DNA from: Proteobacteria bacterium ST_bin14
GTDB taxonomy: Bacteria; Pseudomonadota; Alphaproteobacteria; Sphingomonadales; Sphingomonadaceae
Direction: 5' to 3'
Assembly (NCBI GenBank): GCA_002083655.1
Contig: MSXR01000018.1
Location: 18,674 to 82,673, forward strand
DNA length: 64,000 nt
Position 1 is the first letter of the stretch, and every line of letters begins with the position of its first letter. Below, piece by piece: positions 35,492-43,568 of the stretch. Under the pieces are notes generated by a model that was not told the origin of the DNA, did no database searches, and was given only the letters and a program-made list of their open reading frames with translations. A program made the position numbers and the translations under genes.

Positions 35492-36349
35492 TCAGCCCTT
35501 GATAGAAAAATCGAAGATGCGAGCGGTCAACGCTCCGTTGGCACCGCCCCCGGCGAGCGAGTAGATGAAGCCATACTCTCCTGGCTTGAGGGTTGCAGAC
35601 GGTGTGACCTTAAAAACTCCGGGCCGGATCAGCTCATAGGTGAATGCCAGCCGGTCCTTGTCCATAACACCAGTCTTCGCACCACCGATGTTCATGCTGC
35701 CGACGCGAGCCTCACGCCTGCCCGACTTCTTAATCAGCTCAATCAGCGTGAATTCGCTCGGGGAGGTCACTGTCGCGGCAGTACCCGACGCCCAAGTCGC
35801 AACCGTACCCTGGGTGGATTGATTGGACTCATCAAAGAAGAAGTAGAAGACGGGGGTAGTTATGGCCGTTTGGACCCGAGCCGTATCGTTTTGGATGGCG
35901 GCCTTGATGCTCATTGACGCAATTCCGCCCGTGAGTGCGTATCCAAATATGCCTCCAGTCTTTGCCTGGTTGGTCACCGTTGCGTCGATGCGGACCATGT
36001 GGGCCGCTTCCCGTTGATCGGCGAACAAGTAGACGCCAGCCGGGTGTGGGATCATTGGATCAGGAGACGTGGTCGAGCTCTGCGGGGCGGCTGCCTTAGG
36101 GTTTGATGCTTCGATCATCGCGGCAATGACGCGGCTCGAGACTCCCTTGGCCTTCAGTGTGAGTAATTGATCGGTCGATAGTTCAAAATTGGGTGTCGAT
36201 GCTTTGATCTTGGCCACGATCGCTTCGTCGCCCAATCCCGCCGACGTCAGCGTGATCACGCTGTTGTTGTCGAGAGTTTCGGCGCTCGCAGGCGCAGGCG
36301 CTACGAGAGCGGCAGCGAGACATAGAGCGACTAAACTTGAGCGTTTCAT
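35492..36349 (-). CDS. Exported protein of unknown function
   Basis: This 285-residue protein has a signal peptide (about 1-23, ASA cleavage). The first part (about 28-85) repeats a helical pattern of the ITLTSAGLGDEAIVAKIK and LLTLKAKGVSSRVIAAMI kind, typical of small domains in secreted proteins of unknown function. The C-terminal ~190 residues are predicted beta-rich, with no cysteines and no enzyme motif I recognise. It stands alone on the minus strand between the MetX-like gene and the decayed acyl-CoA dehydrogenase. Confidence 0.75.
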   Translation of the reverse strand: MKRSSLVALCLAAALVAPAPASAETLDNNSVITLTSAGLGDEAIVAKIKASTPNFELSTDQLLTLKAKGVSSRVIAAMIEASNPKAAAPQSSTTSPDPMIPHPAGVYLFADQREAAHMVRIDATVTNQAKTGGIFGYALTGGIASMSIKAAIQNDTARVQTAITTPVFYFFFDESNQSTQGTVATWASGTAATVTSPSEFTLIELIKKSGRREARVGSMNIGGAKTGVMDKDRLAFTYELIRPGVFKVTPSATLKPGEYGFIYSLAGGGANGALTARIFDFSIKG

Positions 36350-36464
36350 TGTGATTCCCCAATAATTTACCAGGCCCGTCTATTCCTATGACAGGAAACT
36401 GCAAGCTACAGATCGCCTCGCGGCTGGGCCTCACGGCATGCCATATCCTACGTTCTCAGGTGCC

Positions 36465-36673
36465 GTCATTCGGCTAAGCGCGCGCTTCGCATTCAGCCCG
36501 TCCAGAATGTAGCGAAATCCCGCGCCCTCCTCGCCAATCAGCGCGTCCGCCGGCAGCGCCAACCCGTCGAAAAACACTTCGTTCGTATCATGCTTGGCTG
36601 CGAACCCTCAGACGCGCGAACGCACGGCATCGCGAATCTCGGCAAAGTCGTCTCGTGCGGCTGGAATGGTCAT
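36465..36673 (-). pseudogene. Acyl-CoA dehydrogenase remnant with internal deletion
   Basis: From the ATG at 36673 the frame encodes MTIPAARDDFAEIRDAVRSR, the start of an acyl-CoA dehydrogenase, then a stop. In the same frame it continues with DTNEVFFDGLALPADALIG and EEGAGFRYILDGLNAKR, an internal part of the same family. About 200 codons between are missing, and the rest of the gene is also lost. The ATG overlaps the iclR stop by 4 bases (ATGA), so the gene was once translationally coupled to the regulator. Confidence 0.8.
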
Positions 36674-37443
36674 GCGATCTTGGCCTTTGTCGAGGTGGAG
36701 CGTCGGCCGCTGGTGGCGGTGCCAAGCTGTTCGGCGAGCGCCTTCAGATCGCCGCCGATCCGCGAGACCTCACCGTCGCTCCGGGATCCAGCGAACATGG
36801 AGACTGAAACGCAGAACTCGGGCGGCTCACCCGACACAGCGGCGGCGAGCGAGGCGATACCCGCATGGCTCAGCCCGTCGTCGATGGCATATCCACGCGC
36901 CGCCGCCGCGATAATCTGCACGCGATAATCGGCTTCGGTTACCGGACGCTGCCAGCGCACGGCGGAAAAACGCCGGCGAATCTCGTCCTCCGACACATTC
37001 TGCGCGGCAGTGAGCGCGCGCCCGACCGACCCGCCGCCGATCGGCTGCCGCTGCCCCTCTTCCATATGGATGCGCGTGGCAGCGACATCCTCGCCAAGCG
37101 CGACGAGCTGAAGCCGGTCGCGGCCGGACACCCGCCACAATCCCACCGGGGCCAGCCAGTTGCGGGCGGCGTTTTCAAGCAATGGCCGCGCCAGCGCGAC
37201 AAATCGCGCAGCGGCTTCGTTATCCCCGGCGACGATGCCCGTCCACGGTGGCGACAACGCGTAGCGCTTGCCCGAATGGGTATGGAGCACGCCTTCACCG
37301 ACCAACGTACGCAGCAGGCCCAGGCAACTGGATGGGCTGATGCCGCATGCCAGTGCAACTTCCGAAAGGGTCAGCGCACGGTCATCCGCGAGCACGCGCA
37401 TGATTGCGAAGGCCTGTACGACCGAAGAAACCGGCGCTCCCAT
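36670..37443 (-). CDS. IclR-family transcriptional regulator
   Basis: This is a 257-residue IclR-type regulator with an N-terminal winged helix (LTLSEVALACGISPSSCLGLLRTLVGEGVL, about 19-50) and a C-terminal effector-binding domain (about 75-245). These regulators usually control aromatic- or acyl-compound catabolism and often divergent genes. It is transcribed away from the acyl-CoA dehydrogenase unit at 37536-42055 with about 90 bases between, so it is the likely regulator of that unit. Its stop overlaps the start of a decayed dehydrogenase gene. Confidence 0.9.
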   Translation of the reverse strand: MGAPVSSVVQAFAIMRVLADDRALTLSEVALACGISPSSCLGLLRTLVGEGVLHTHSGKRYALSPPWTGIVAGDNEAAARFVALARPLLENAARNWLAPVGLWRVSGRDRLQLVALGEDVAATRIHMEEGQRQPIGGGSVGRALTAAQNVSEDEIRRRFSAVRWQRPVTEADYRVQIIAAAARGYAIDDGLSHAGIASLAAAVSGEPPEFCVSVSMFAGSRSDGEVSRIGGDLKALAEQLGTATSGRRSTSTKAKIA

Positions 37444-37535
37444 GCAACCTTTCTATTTTCAACAGGATGAAATATCAATTCTCGATCTTGAATTTGTCGA
37501 TACGAATATATAACCGGGTGACATTGGAGAAGGGC

Positions 37536-37673
37536 GTGACCGATATTCTCGAGGGCATGGGCGAAGGATGGACCGCGCAGGCCATCGCGGACGAGCTGAT
37601 CCCTGCCTTTCGCTGCAGCTTCGCCCGCGCGGACGCGGTGTCCGCGAATGTCTTTCCCTACGACCCGATCTGA
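37536..37673 (+). CDS. Small protein or gene remnant upstream of the acyl-CoA dehydrogenase
   Basis: From a GTG at 37536 with an ideal GGAGAAG ribosome site, 45 codons follow, ending in SANVFPYDPI, nine bases before the next gene. I do not recognise the product. The other collapsed genes in this cluster each keep a normal start followed by a distant internal segment, so this may be another deletion derivative rather than a true small protein. The close spacing and the ribosome site show it belongs to the operon. Confidence 0.45.
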   Translation: MTDILEGMGEGWTAQAIADELIPAFRCSFARADAVSANVFPYDPI

Positions 37674-37682
37674 GGATCCACG

Positions 37683-38858
37683 ATGCGCCAAGCGACCACC
37701 GGCATGGACCCCGATAGCTTCGAGCAATTCCTGGACCAGCTTCGTCGCTTCGTCCGCGAGCGGCTGATCCCCGCCGAGCGCGCGATCATGGAGAGTGATG
37801 AGATCCCGGCAGACATCGTGCGCGACATGCGCGAGATGGGGCTGTTCGGGCTGACCATCCCGGAGGAACATGGCGGCGCAGGCATGAACGTCCGCCAATA
37901 TGCGCGAACCATCCACACAATCAGCTATGCGATGCCGGCGTTCCGCTCGCTCATCTCGATCAACATCGGCATGGTCTGCTCTGCGCTCAAAAATGGCGGC
38001 ACCGAAGCGCAAAGGGCCGAATGGCTGCCGCGCCTCGCCGCCGGCGAGGTCGCCGCCTTCGGACTAACCGAGCCGGGGTCGGGCTCTGATTCGGCAGGGA
38101 TGCAAACCAGCGCCGACCGAGTTGATGGAGGCTGGGTGCTGAACGGCACCAAGCGCTACATCACGAACGCTCCCCAGGCGCGGGTCGCGCTCATCATGGC
38201 GCGGACCAGCAAGGAAAACCTGCCCAAGAACGCCCATGTCTCCGCGTTCATCGTGCCGATGGACATGGCCGGCGTCTCGGTGGGCAAGCCGGACAAGAAG
38301 ATGGGCCAGGCGGGCAGCGCAATCGCGGACATCATCCTGGAGGATGTGTTCGTGTCGGGCGAGGGATTGCTCGGCGGTGAGATCGGCAAGGGTTTCATCT
38401 TCGCCATGAAAAGCCTGGACAATGGTCGTATCTCGGTTGGCGCGGCGGCGACCGCCTATGCCCGTCGCGCGCTCGACAGCGCGCTTCGCTACGCCACCGA
38501 ACGCAAGGCGTTCGGCGAGGCCATTGCGAACTTCCAGCTGGTGCAGCAGATGCTCGCCCAAAGCGAGATTGAGATCTATGCCGCCGAAAGCATGATGGCC
38601 GACGTAACCGCCCGAGCCGACGCGGGCGAAAACGTGCTGCGCCAGGCCGCTGCGTTCAAGGTCTTCGCATCGGAGATGTGCGGGCGCGTCGTCGATGCCT
38701 GTGTCCAGATCTATGGCGGCGCAGGATATCTTGCAGAATATGACGCCGAGCGATTTTTCCGCGATGCGCGCATCTACCGCATCTACGAGGGTACCACGCA
38801 GATCCTCCAGCTGCAGATCGCAAAGCATATGCTGCGCGAATTCAACGACGGTATGTGA
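37683..38858 (+). CDS. Acyl-CoA dehydrogenase
   Basis: This is a 391-residue FAD-dependent acyl-CoA dehydrogenase that forms the alpha,beta double bond of an acyl-CoA. Family blocks are FGLTEPGSGSDSAGMQT and GTKRYITNA (FAD/substrate), RKAFGEAIANFQLVQ, and the C-terminal YGGAGYLAEYDAERFFRDARIYRIYEGTTQI with the catalytic glutamate in YEGTTQ. It is the first complete enzyme gene of the IclR-linked cluster. Its stop overlaps the next start by one base (TGATG). The acyl substrate is unknown; the branched-chain or short-chain type is most similar in layout. Confidence 0.92.
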   Translation: MRQATTGMDPDSFEQFLDQLRRFVRERLIPAERAIMESDEIPADIVRDMREMGLFGLTIPEEHGGAGMNVRQYARTIHTISYAMPAFRSLISINIGMVCSALKNGGTEAQRAEWLPRLAAGEVAAFGLTEPGSGSDSAGMQTSADRVDGGWVLNGTKRYITNAPQARVALIMARTSKENLPKNAHVSAFIVPMDMAGVSVGKPDKKMGQAGSAIADIILEDVFVSGEGLLGGEIGKGFIFAMKSLDNGRISVGAAATAYARRALDSALRYATERKAFGEAIANFQLVQQMLAQSEIEIYAAESMMADVTARADAGENVLRQAAAFKVFASEMCGRVVDACVQIYGGAGYLAEYDAERFFRDARIYRIYEGTTQILQLQIAKHMLREFNDGM

Positions 38859-39223
38859 TGTACAAGCTGCTCTGCGGTCTGTCGGCGATCGCGGCCCGCG
38901 ACCATGCCACGCTCGCCGTCCTGCTAGACGCAAAGGGGATCGTCCATTCGCGCTATCGCACGATGCTAGACGCCGCCAATGACCGCGTCCTGGTTGCCGA
39001 AAATCCGATCTTCGGCACGGTGGAGAACCCCAGCGGCGCCCACTATCCGGCCGCCGGTGCCTTCGCCACCATCCCGCAAATTGATCGGCAGCCGCCGTTA
39101 CCTGCGCCGCGAAACGGCGAACACTCCGAGCAGGTTCTAGCTGATCGCCTAGGCCTGCCGTCCAAACAGATCGCCCACCTGATAGACGCCGGCATCGTCG
39201 GTGTTCCTGCAACCGGGAGCTGA
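38858..39223 (+). pseudogene. CaiB/BaiF CoA-transferase collapsed by an internal deletion
   Basis: The 121-codon frame begins MYKLLCGLSAI, which fits the usual N-terminus of CaiB/BaiF CoA-transferases. It then jumps in frame to ARDHATLAVLLDAKGIVHSR and continues to the normal C-terminus (PAPRNGEHSEQVLADRLGLP). A full protein has about 390 residues, so about 270, including the catalytic aspartate region, are missing. The start is coupled to the dehydrogenase stop. It could still be translated but cannot be an active CoA-transferase. Confidence 0.75.
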
Positions 39224-39227
39224 AGCC

Positions 39228-40442
39228 ATGTCACTGCGTCGCGCCGCCATCGTCACCCCGATCCGAACCGCCGTCGGCAAGTTTGGCGGCAGCCTCTCCT
39301 CAATGACCGCCGGAAACCTTGGTGCCGTGATCCTGAAGGCGCTGGTCGAGCGGACCGGGATCGATCCTGCCCGGGTCGACGACGTGGTCTTCGCCCAGGG
39401 CTATGGCAACGGCGAGGCGCCCTCGATCGGCCACTGGTCCTGGCTCGCCGCCGGCCTGCCGATGGAGGTGCCCGGCTACCAGCTTGATCGACGCTGCGGC
39501 TCTGGGCTGCAGGCGGTGGTGAATGCGGCGATGATGGTGCAGACGGGCATGTCGGACGTCGTCGTCGCCGGTGGCGTCGAATCGATGTCGAACGTCGAGC
39601 ATTACACCACCGACGTCCGCAAAGGCGTGCGCACCGGCAATCTGACACTCCACGACCGGCTGACCCGCGGACGCGTCATGTCGCAGCCGATCGACCGGTT
39701 CGGCGTGATCAGTGGCATGATCGAGACGGCCGAAAATCTGGCCAGGGACTATGCGATCACGCGCGAGCAGGCCGACGCCTTCGCGGTTCGAAGCCATCAG
39801 CGCGCGGCCGAGGCATGGCGCCGGGGCCTGTTCGACGACGAGTTGGTTCCCGTGTCCGTGCCGCACCGCAAGGGCGATCCCACCGTGTTCGCCCATGACG
39901 AGGGCTATCGTGCCGACGCAACCATGACGACGCTCGGCAAGCTGCAGCCGCTGGAGGGGGGCGTCGTGACAGCCGGAAATGCCAGTCAGCAGAATGACGC
40001 GGCGGCCGCATGCCTCGTCGTCGCGGAGGACAAGCTCGACGAACTCGGGCTGGAGCCGATCGCCTGGTTCCATTCCTGGGCGGCCGCCGGCTGCGACCCC
40101 AGCCGGATGGGCATCGGCCCGGTACCCGCCGTGGAGCGGCTGTTCGCGCGCACCGGGCTCGGCTGGGGTGACATCGACCTGGTCGAGTTGAACGAGGCGT
40201 TCGCGCCGCAGGTGCTGGCCGTGCTGAAGGGCTGGGGCTGGTCCGACGACGACGGCCGCAACGACATCCTCAACGTCAACGGCTCCGGTATCTCGCTTGG
40301 CCATCCGATCGGCGCGACCGGAGGGCGGATCCTCGCCACCCTGACGCGCGAAATCGTCCGCCGCGAAGGTCGCTACGGGCTGGAGACGATGTGCATCGGC
40401 GGCGGTCAGGGCATCGCCGCGATATTCGAGCGCGCGGCCTGA
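39228..40442 (+). CDS. Acetyl-CoA C-acyltransferase (thiolase)
   Basis: This is a 404-residue type II thiolase, which splits a 3-ketoacyl-CoA with CoA to acetyl-CoA and a shortened acyl-CoA, or runs the reverse condensation. The acylated cysteine is Cys90 in DRRCGSGLQAV. The base histidine and second cysteine are in GHPIGATGG and CIGGGQG near the C-terminus. NEAFAPQ is also present. The ATG at 39228 follows GGGAG. It lies five bases after the collapsed CoA-transferase and two bases before the next gene, so it is part of the operon. Confidence 0.95.
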   Translation: MSLRRAAIVTPIRTAVGKFGGSLSSMTAGNLGAVILKALVERTGIDPARVDDVVFAQGYGNGEAPSIGHWSWLAAGLPMEVPGYQLDRRCGSGLQAVVNAAMMVQTGMSDVVVAGGVESMSNVEHYTTDVRKGVRTGNLTLHDRLTRGRVMSQPIDRFGVISGMIETAENLARDYAITREQADAFAVRSHQRAAEAWRRGLFDDELVPVSVPHRKGDPTVFAHDEGYRADATMTTLGKLQPLEGGVVTAGNASQQNDAAAACLVVAEDKLDELGLEPIAWFHSWAAAGCDPSRMGIGPVPAVERLFARTGLGWGDIDLVELNEAFAPQVLAVLKGWGWSDDDGRNDILNVNGSGISLGHPIGATGGRILATLTREIVRREGRYGLETMCIGGGQGIAAIFERAA

Positions 40443-40444
40443 CC

Positions 40445-42055
40445 GTGGCAGGCGCACACGCGGCAATGGACCGGCATCTTGCCGCTGCGCAGGCCTATCT
40501 TGCCGTCGCGCAGCGAGCGCTGGCCGACCGCCTCGCCGCAGCGCCCATCGACAAGGTGCAGCGCGCCGCTCACGGCTTTGCCTGGGTTGCGACCACCGTC
40601 TCAGCGCTTGAGGCGACGCGCGACTGGCTGCGCCGGTGCGACGGCACGAACCCACTCGACGCAAACGTCGCGGCGCTGATCTTCGCAGAAGGGCTAGGCC
40701 AGCTCGTGGGCGGCCTGCCGATGGGCCAGAACGAGATGTTTCGTGCGGCCGACCTCGGCCTGGGTTCGGCGGCCCGGGCACTTGCCGACGCCTGTGCGGA
40801 CCTGCTCGACGCCGATGGTGCGGCGGTGCGCGCCGAGGTTGGCGCCGCGCTCGCGCAGGGACAATGGCCCACGGAAACGCTCGGCGACCCTGAACTGGAT
40901 GCTATCCGCGACCAGTTCCGTCGCTTCACGAATGCAGAGATCATCCCGCACGCGCATCGCTGGCACCTCGCCAACGCGCTGATCCCGGACGCCACCATCA
41001 CGGCAATGGCGGACCTCGGCACGTTCGGCGTGTGCATCGACGAGCGCTACGGCGGCCTCGGCCTCGGCAAGCTTGTCATGTGTATCGTCACGGAGGAACT
41101 ATCGCGGGGCTGGATCGGCGCGGGCTCGCTCGGAACCCGCTCGGAGATCGCTGGCGAACTTATCGGGCTGGCCGGCACGGAGGCGCAGAAGGCCGAATGG
41201 CTGCCCCGCATCGCCAGCGGCGCGGTGCTGCCGACCGCGGTGTTCACAGAGCCTGACGTGGGGTCCGACCTGGGATCCCTGCAGACTCGCGCGCGGCGCA
41301 AAGAAGACGGCGCCTGGGTCATCGATGGCGCGAAGACATGGATCACCCACGCCGCTCGATCGGATCTGATGACGCTTCTGGCACGCACGGTGCCCAGCGA
41401 GAGCGGCTATGCCGGCCTGTCGATGCTGCTGGTGCCCAAGCCGCGTGGCACCGAAGACGATCCATTTCCCGCAGCGGGGATGACGGGCAGCGAGATCGAC
41501 GTGCTCGGTTATCGCGGCATGCGCGAATATGCGCTGCAATTCGATGCCATGCACGCGCCCGCGGACGCCCTGCTGGGCGGCGAGCACGGTCAGGGATTCA
41601 AGCAACTGATGCAAACCTTTGAGGGCGCTCGCATCCAGACCGCCGCCCGTGCCGTTGGGGTGGCGCGCCGCGCACTGGAACTCGCGCTCGACTACGCCAT
41701 GTCGCGCCGGCAATTCGGCAAGGCGATCATTCATTTTCCAAGAGTTTCGGACAAGCTGGCGATGAGTCTTGCCGATTTCGTCGCGACGCGCGAACTGACC
41801 TATGCTGCGGCGCGCGCAAAGGATTCGGGCAAACGGTGCGACATTGAGGCGGGCATGGCGAAGTTGTTGGGCGCACGCGCCGCCTGGTCGAATGCCGATG
41901 CCGCGTTGCAGGTGCACGGCGGCAACGGCTATTCGCTGGCGTACGAGATCAGCCGGGTGCTGTGCGACGCGCGCATCCTCAACATCTTCGAAGGTGCCGC
42001 CGAAATTCAGGCGCAGGTGATCGCGCGTGGGCTCATGGGCAGGCGTAACGGATAA
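40445..42055 (+). CDS. Acyl-CoA dehydrogenase, methylsuccinyl-CoA dehydrogenase-like
   Basis: This long acyl-CoA dehydrogenase of about 536 residues has an extra helical N-terminal domain of about 150 residues. That is the layout of (2S)-methylsuccinyl-CoA dehydrogenase of the ethylmalonyl-CoA pathway. The core shows EELSRGWIGAGSLGTRSEIA, FTEPDVGSDLGSLQTRA and NIFEGAAEIQAQ with the catalytic glutamate, all close to that enzyme type. I start at the GTG two bases after the thiolase stop; a later ATG at 40466 is possible. No other ethylmalonyl pathway gene is present, so it may serve another branched dicarboxylyl- or acyl-CoA. Confidence 0.85.
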   Translation: MAGAHAAMDRHLAAAQAYLAVAQRALADRLAAAPIDKVQRAAHGFAWVATTVSALEATRDWLRRCDGTNPLDANVAALIFAEGLGQLVGGLPMGQNEMFRAADLGLGSAARALADACADLLDADGAAVRAEVGAALAQGQWPTETLGDPELDAIRDQFRRFTNAEIIPHAHRWHLANALIPDATITAMADLGTFGVCIDERYGGLGLGKLVMCIVTEELSRGWIGAGSLGTRSEIAGELIGLAGTEAQKAEWLPRIASGAVLPTAVFTEPDVGSDLGSLQTRARRKEDGAWVIDGAKTWITHAARSDLMTLLARTVPSESGYAGLSMLLVPKPRGTEDDPFPAAGMTGSEIDVLGYRGMREYALQFDAMHAPADALLGGEHGQGFKQLMQTFEGARIQTAARAVGVARRALELALDYAMSRRQFGKAIIHFPRVSDKLAMSLADFVATRELTYAAARAKDSGKRCDIEAGMAKLLGARAAWSNADAALQVHGGNGYSLAYEISRVLCDARILNIFEGAAEIQAQVIARGLMGRRNG

Positions 42056-42264
42056 ACGTTCAGCGTGAATGGATCGGTTACGGGGAGGCGCGCCGGAACC
42101 GTATCGAAGCGGGGCTCGTCGCGCGCTGGGCCGCTACGCTCGTCTTCGTCGATGCTACGCACGAAACGCATGGCGCGGACGGACCTGCGATCCGCAGGGC
42201 CAAGTTTCCCGCGCGGTGCCCTGGATACCGCTATTTGCTTTTGCTTGGATCGGGCGACGATGCC

Positions 42265-42373
42265 GCGTACCTTCTCGCCACTGGCCAATTGGCAATCGCT
42301 CGCCACCTGACCGTCGGCACCATAGCCCGATCTGCATCGTGTAGAAACGAGTCCGCATCGGACTGAGAGCACC
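42265..42373 (+). mobile_element. Right-end scar of an IS6-family element
   Basis: It contains a transposase C-terminal remnant (ANWQSLAT then stop, compare AEWQSFAS in the element at 26034). The right end follows with the GCATCGTGTAGAAACGAG block and the terminal GAGAGCACC. The rest of the element is missing. It ends the catabolic cluster on its right side. The 42056-42264 stretch before it has no supportable gene. Confidence 0.75.
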
Positions 42374-42521
42374 CTTGTGATCAACGAGGCCAAGCCTCCG
42401 GTTGCACCGGGCAGTTCTTGCAACCTCATTCCATCGCCGTTTATTGGATATTGGCCCCTAGAAATCGTTCGGTGGCACGAGACAGCTTGTGTCTGCCAGA
42501 TCAAGCATTGGGAGTGTGTCA

Positions 42522-43199
42522 GTGATCGAGGACATCGACGATGGCGTGCGAACGGTTACGCTGCGCCGTCACCCCATGAACACGTTAAACCTTGACGCCG
42601 TTAAGCGGCTGAGCGCGCTGTTTGAAAATCACCCGTCCGATTTGCCGCTTGTCCTTGAAGGCTCTGAAGGTGTGTTCAGCGCAGGCGTCGATGCAAAGCA
42701 GTTCATGGGTTATGATCGCGCTCAGCGCATTGAGATGGCGCGCGCGATAACGCGAATGACAGGACATTTGTTGCGCATCCCTGCCCCTGTGGTCGCGGCA
42801 ATCTCGGGCCACGCTTTGGGCGGCGGTTTAGTCCTTGCTCTGTGTTGCGATTACCGCATCGCCACCAATGCCGAGCGGGCAAAGTTTGGCCTGTTTGAGG
42901 CGAAAGCCGGCATCGCCTTTCCCGATGGGCCGGCACACATCGTTCAGAGCGAGTTACCGCCGACATTACTCCGCCAGTTGACGCTCTCGTCACGGAGCGT
43001 GTCAGCAGAAGAGTTGATGCGTCACGCGGTCTTCGATGAAACGGCTGACCCGGATCGCGTGACGGCGCTTGCACGCGATCGTGCCCGCGAGCTTGCAGGC
43101 CAGCCAGGGTATCGTGCGGTGAAGGCACAAATGCGTGGAGCGTTAGCCGCCCGCGTCAACCAGTTGGCAACCGAAGGCTGCGAAAGCGCGTTCGCTTAG
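42522..43199 (+). CDS. Enoyl-CoA hydratase/isomerase family protein
   Basis: This is a crotonase-fold protein of about 225 residues. The oxyanion-hole segments are VFSAGVDAKQFMG and ISGHALGGGLVLALCCDYRIA. The usual second catalytic region reads EAKAGIAFPDGPAHIV, so one of the two canonical glutamates is uncertain. It could hydrate enoyl-CoA or act as an isomerase or thioesterase. The GTG at 42522 is 7 bases after GGGAG. It stands alone between an IS6 end scar and the MITE-like element, unlinked from the catabolic operon by transcription but on the same strand. Confidence 0.87.
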   Translation: MIEDIDDGVRTVTLRRHPMNTLNLDAVKRLSALFENHPSDLPLVLEGSEGVFSAGVDAKQFMGYDRAQRIEMARAITRMTGHLLRIPAPVVAAISGHALGGGLVLALCCDYRIATNAERAKFGLFEAKAGIAFPDGPAHIVQSELPPTLLRQLTLSSRSVSAEELMRHAVFDETADPDRVTALARDRARELAGQPGYRAVKAQMRGALAARVNQLATEGCESAFA

Positions 43200-43281
43200 A
43201 TATTGGTCGCACGGTGCTGAAGCTGCTGTCATGTGTCGACTGGATACGGCGCCAACAAAGCAGGCCATCGGAGCACCAGCG

Positions 43282-43441
43282 GGTGCCGCCAACCCAAGGT
43301 GGCAGTCGACGGCTGGTGCTGATATTTGACGCGGATGGGCCGCAAATCGAGAGCCAAACCTCCCTCGCTCGCCGGATAGTCTCACCTCCAAAGGCCAAGG
43401 CGCATCGTGAGGGGGCAGGTTTGCATTCGACGGACAGCACC
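43282..43441 (+). mobile_element. MITE-like internally deleted IS6-family element
   Basis: This 160-bp segment has both ends of the IS6-type element but no transposase. The left part (GGTGGCAGT ... CGCAAATCGAGAGCCAA) aligns with the left end at 26034. The right part (GCATCGTGAGGG ... GGACAGCACC) aligns with the right end at 26871. It could be moved in trans by an active relative. No matching 8-bp flanking duplication is seen. Confidence 0.72.
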
Positions 43442-43568
43442 CCTCAATGCGATCCGCGCCAACGCCAAAGTAAACCGTCGCTAAAACCGATTTGTTTATC
43501 GATGGATTGACGGCAGCGTCGCCGCAACACCATTGCACCCCTCAGTGCAATCACAGGGAAATGCAATC

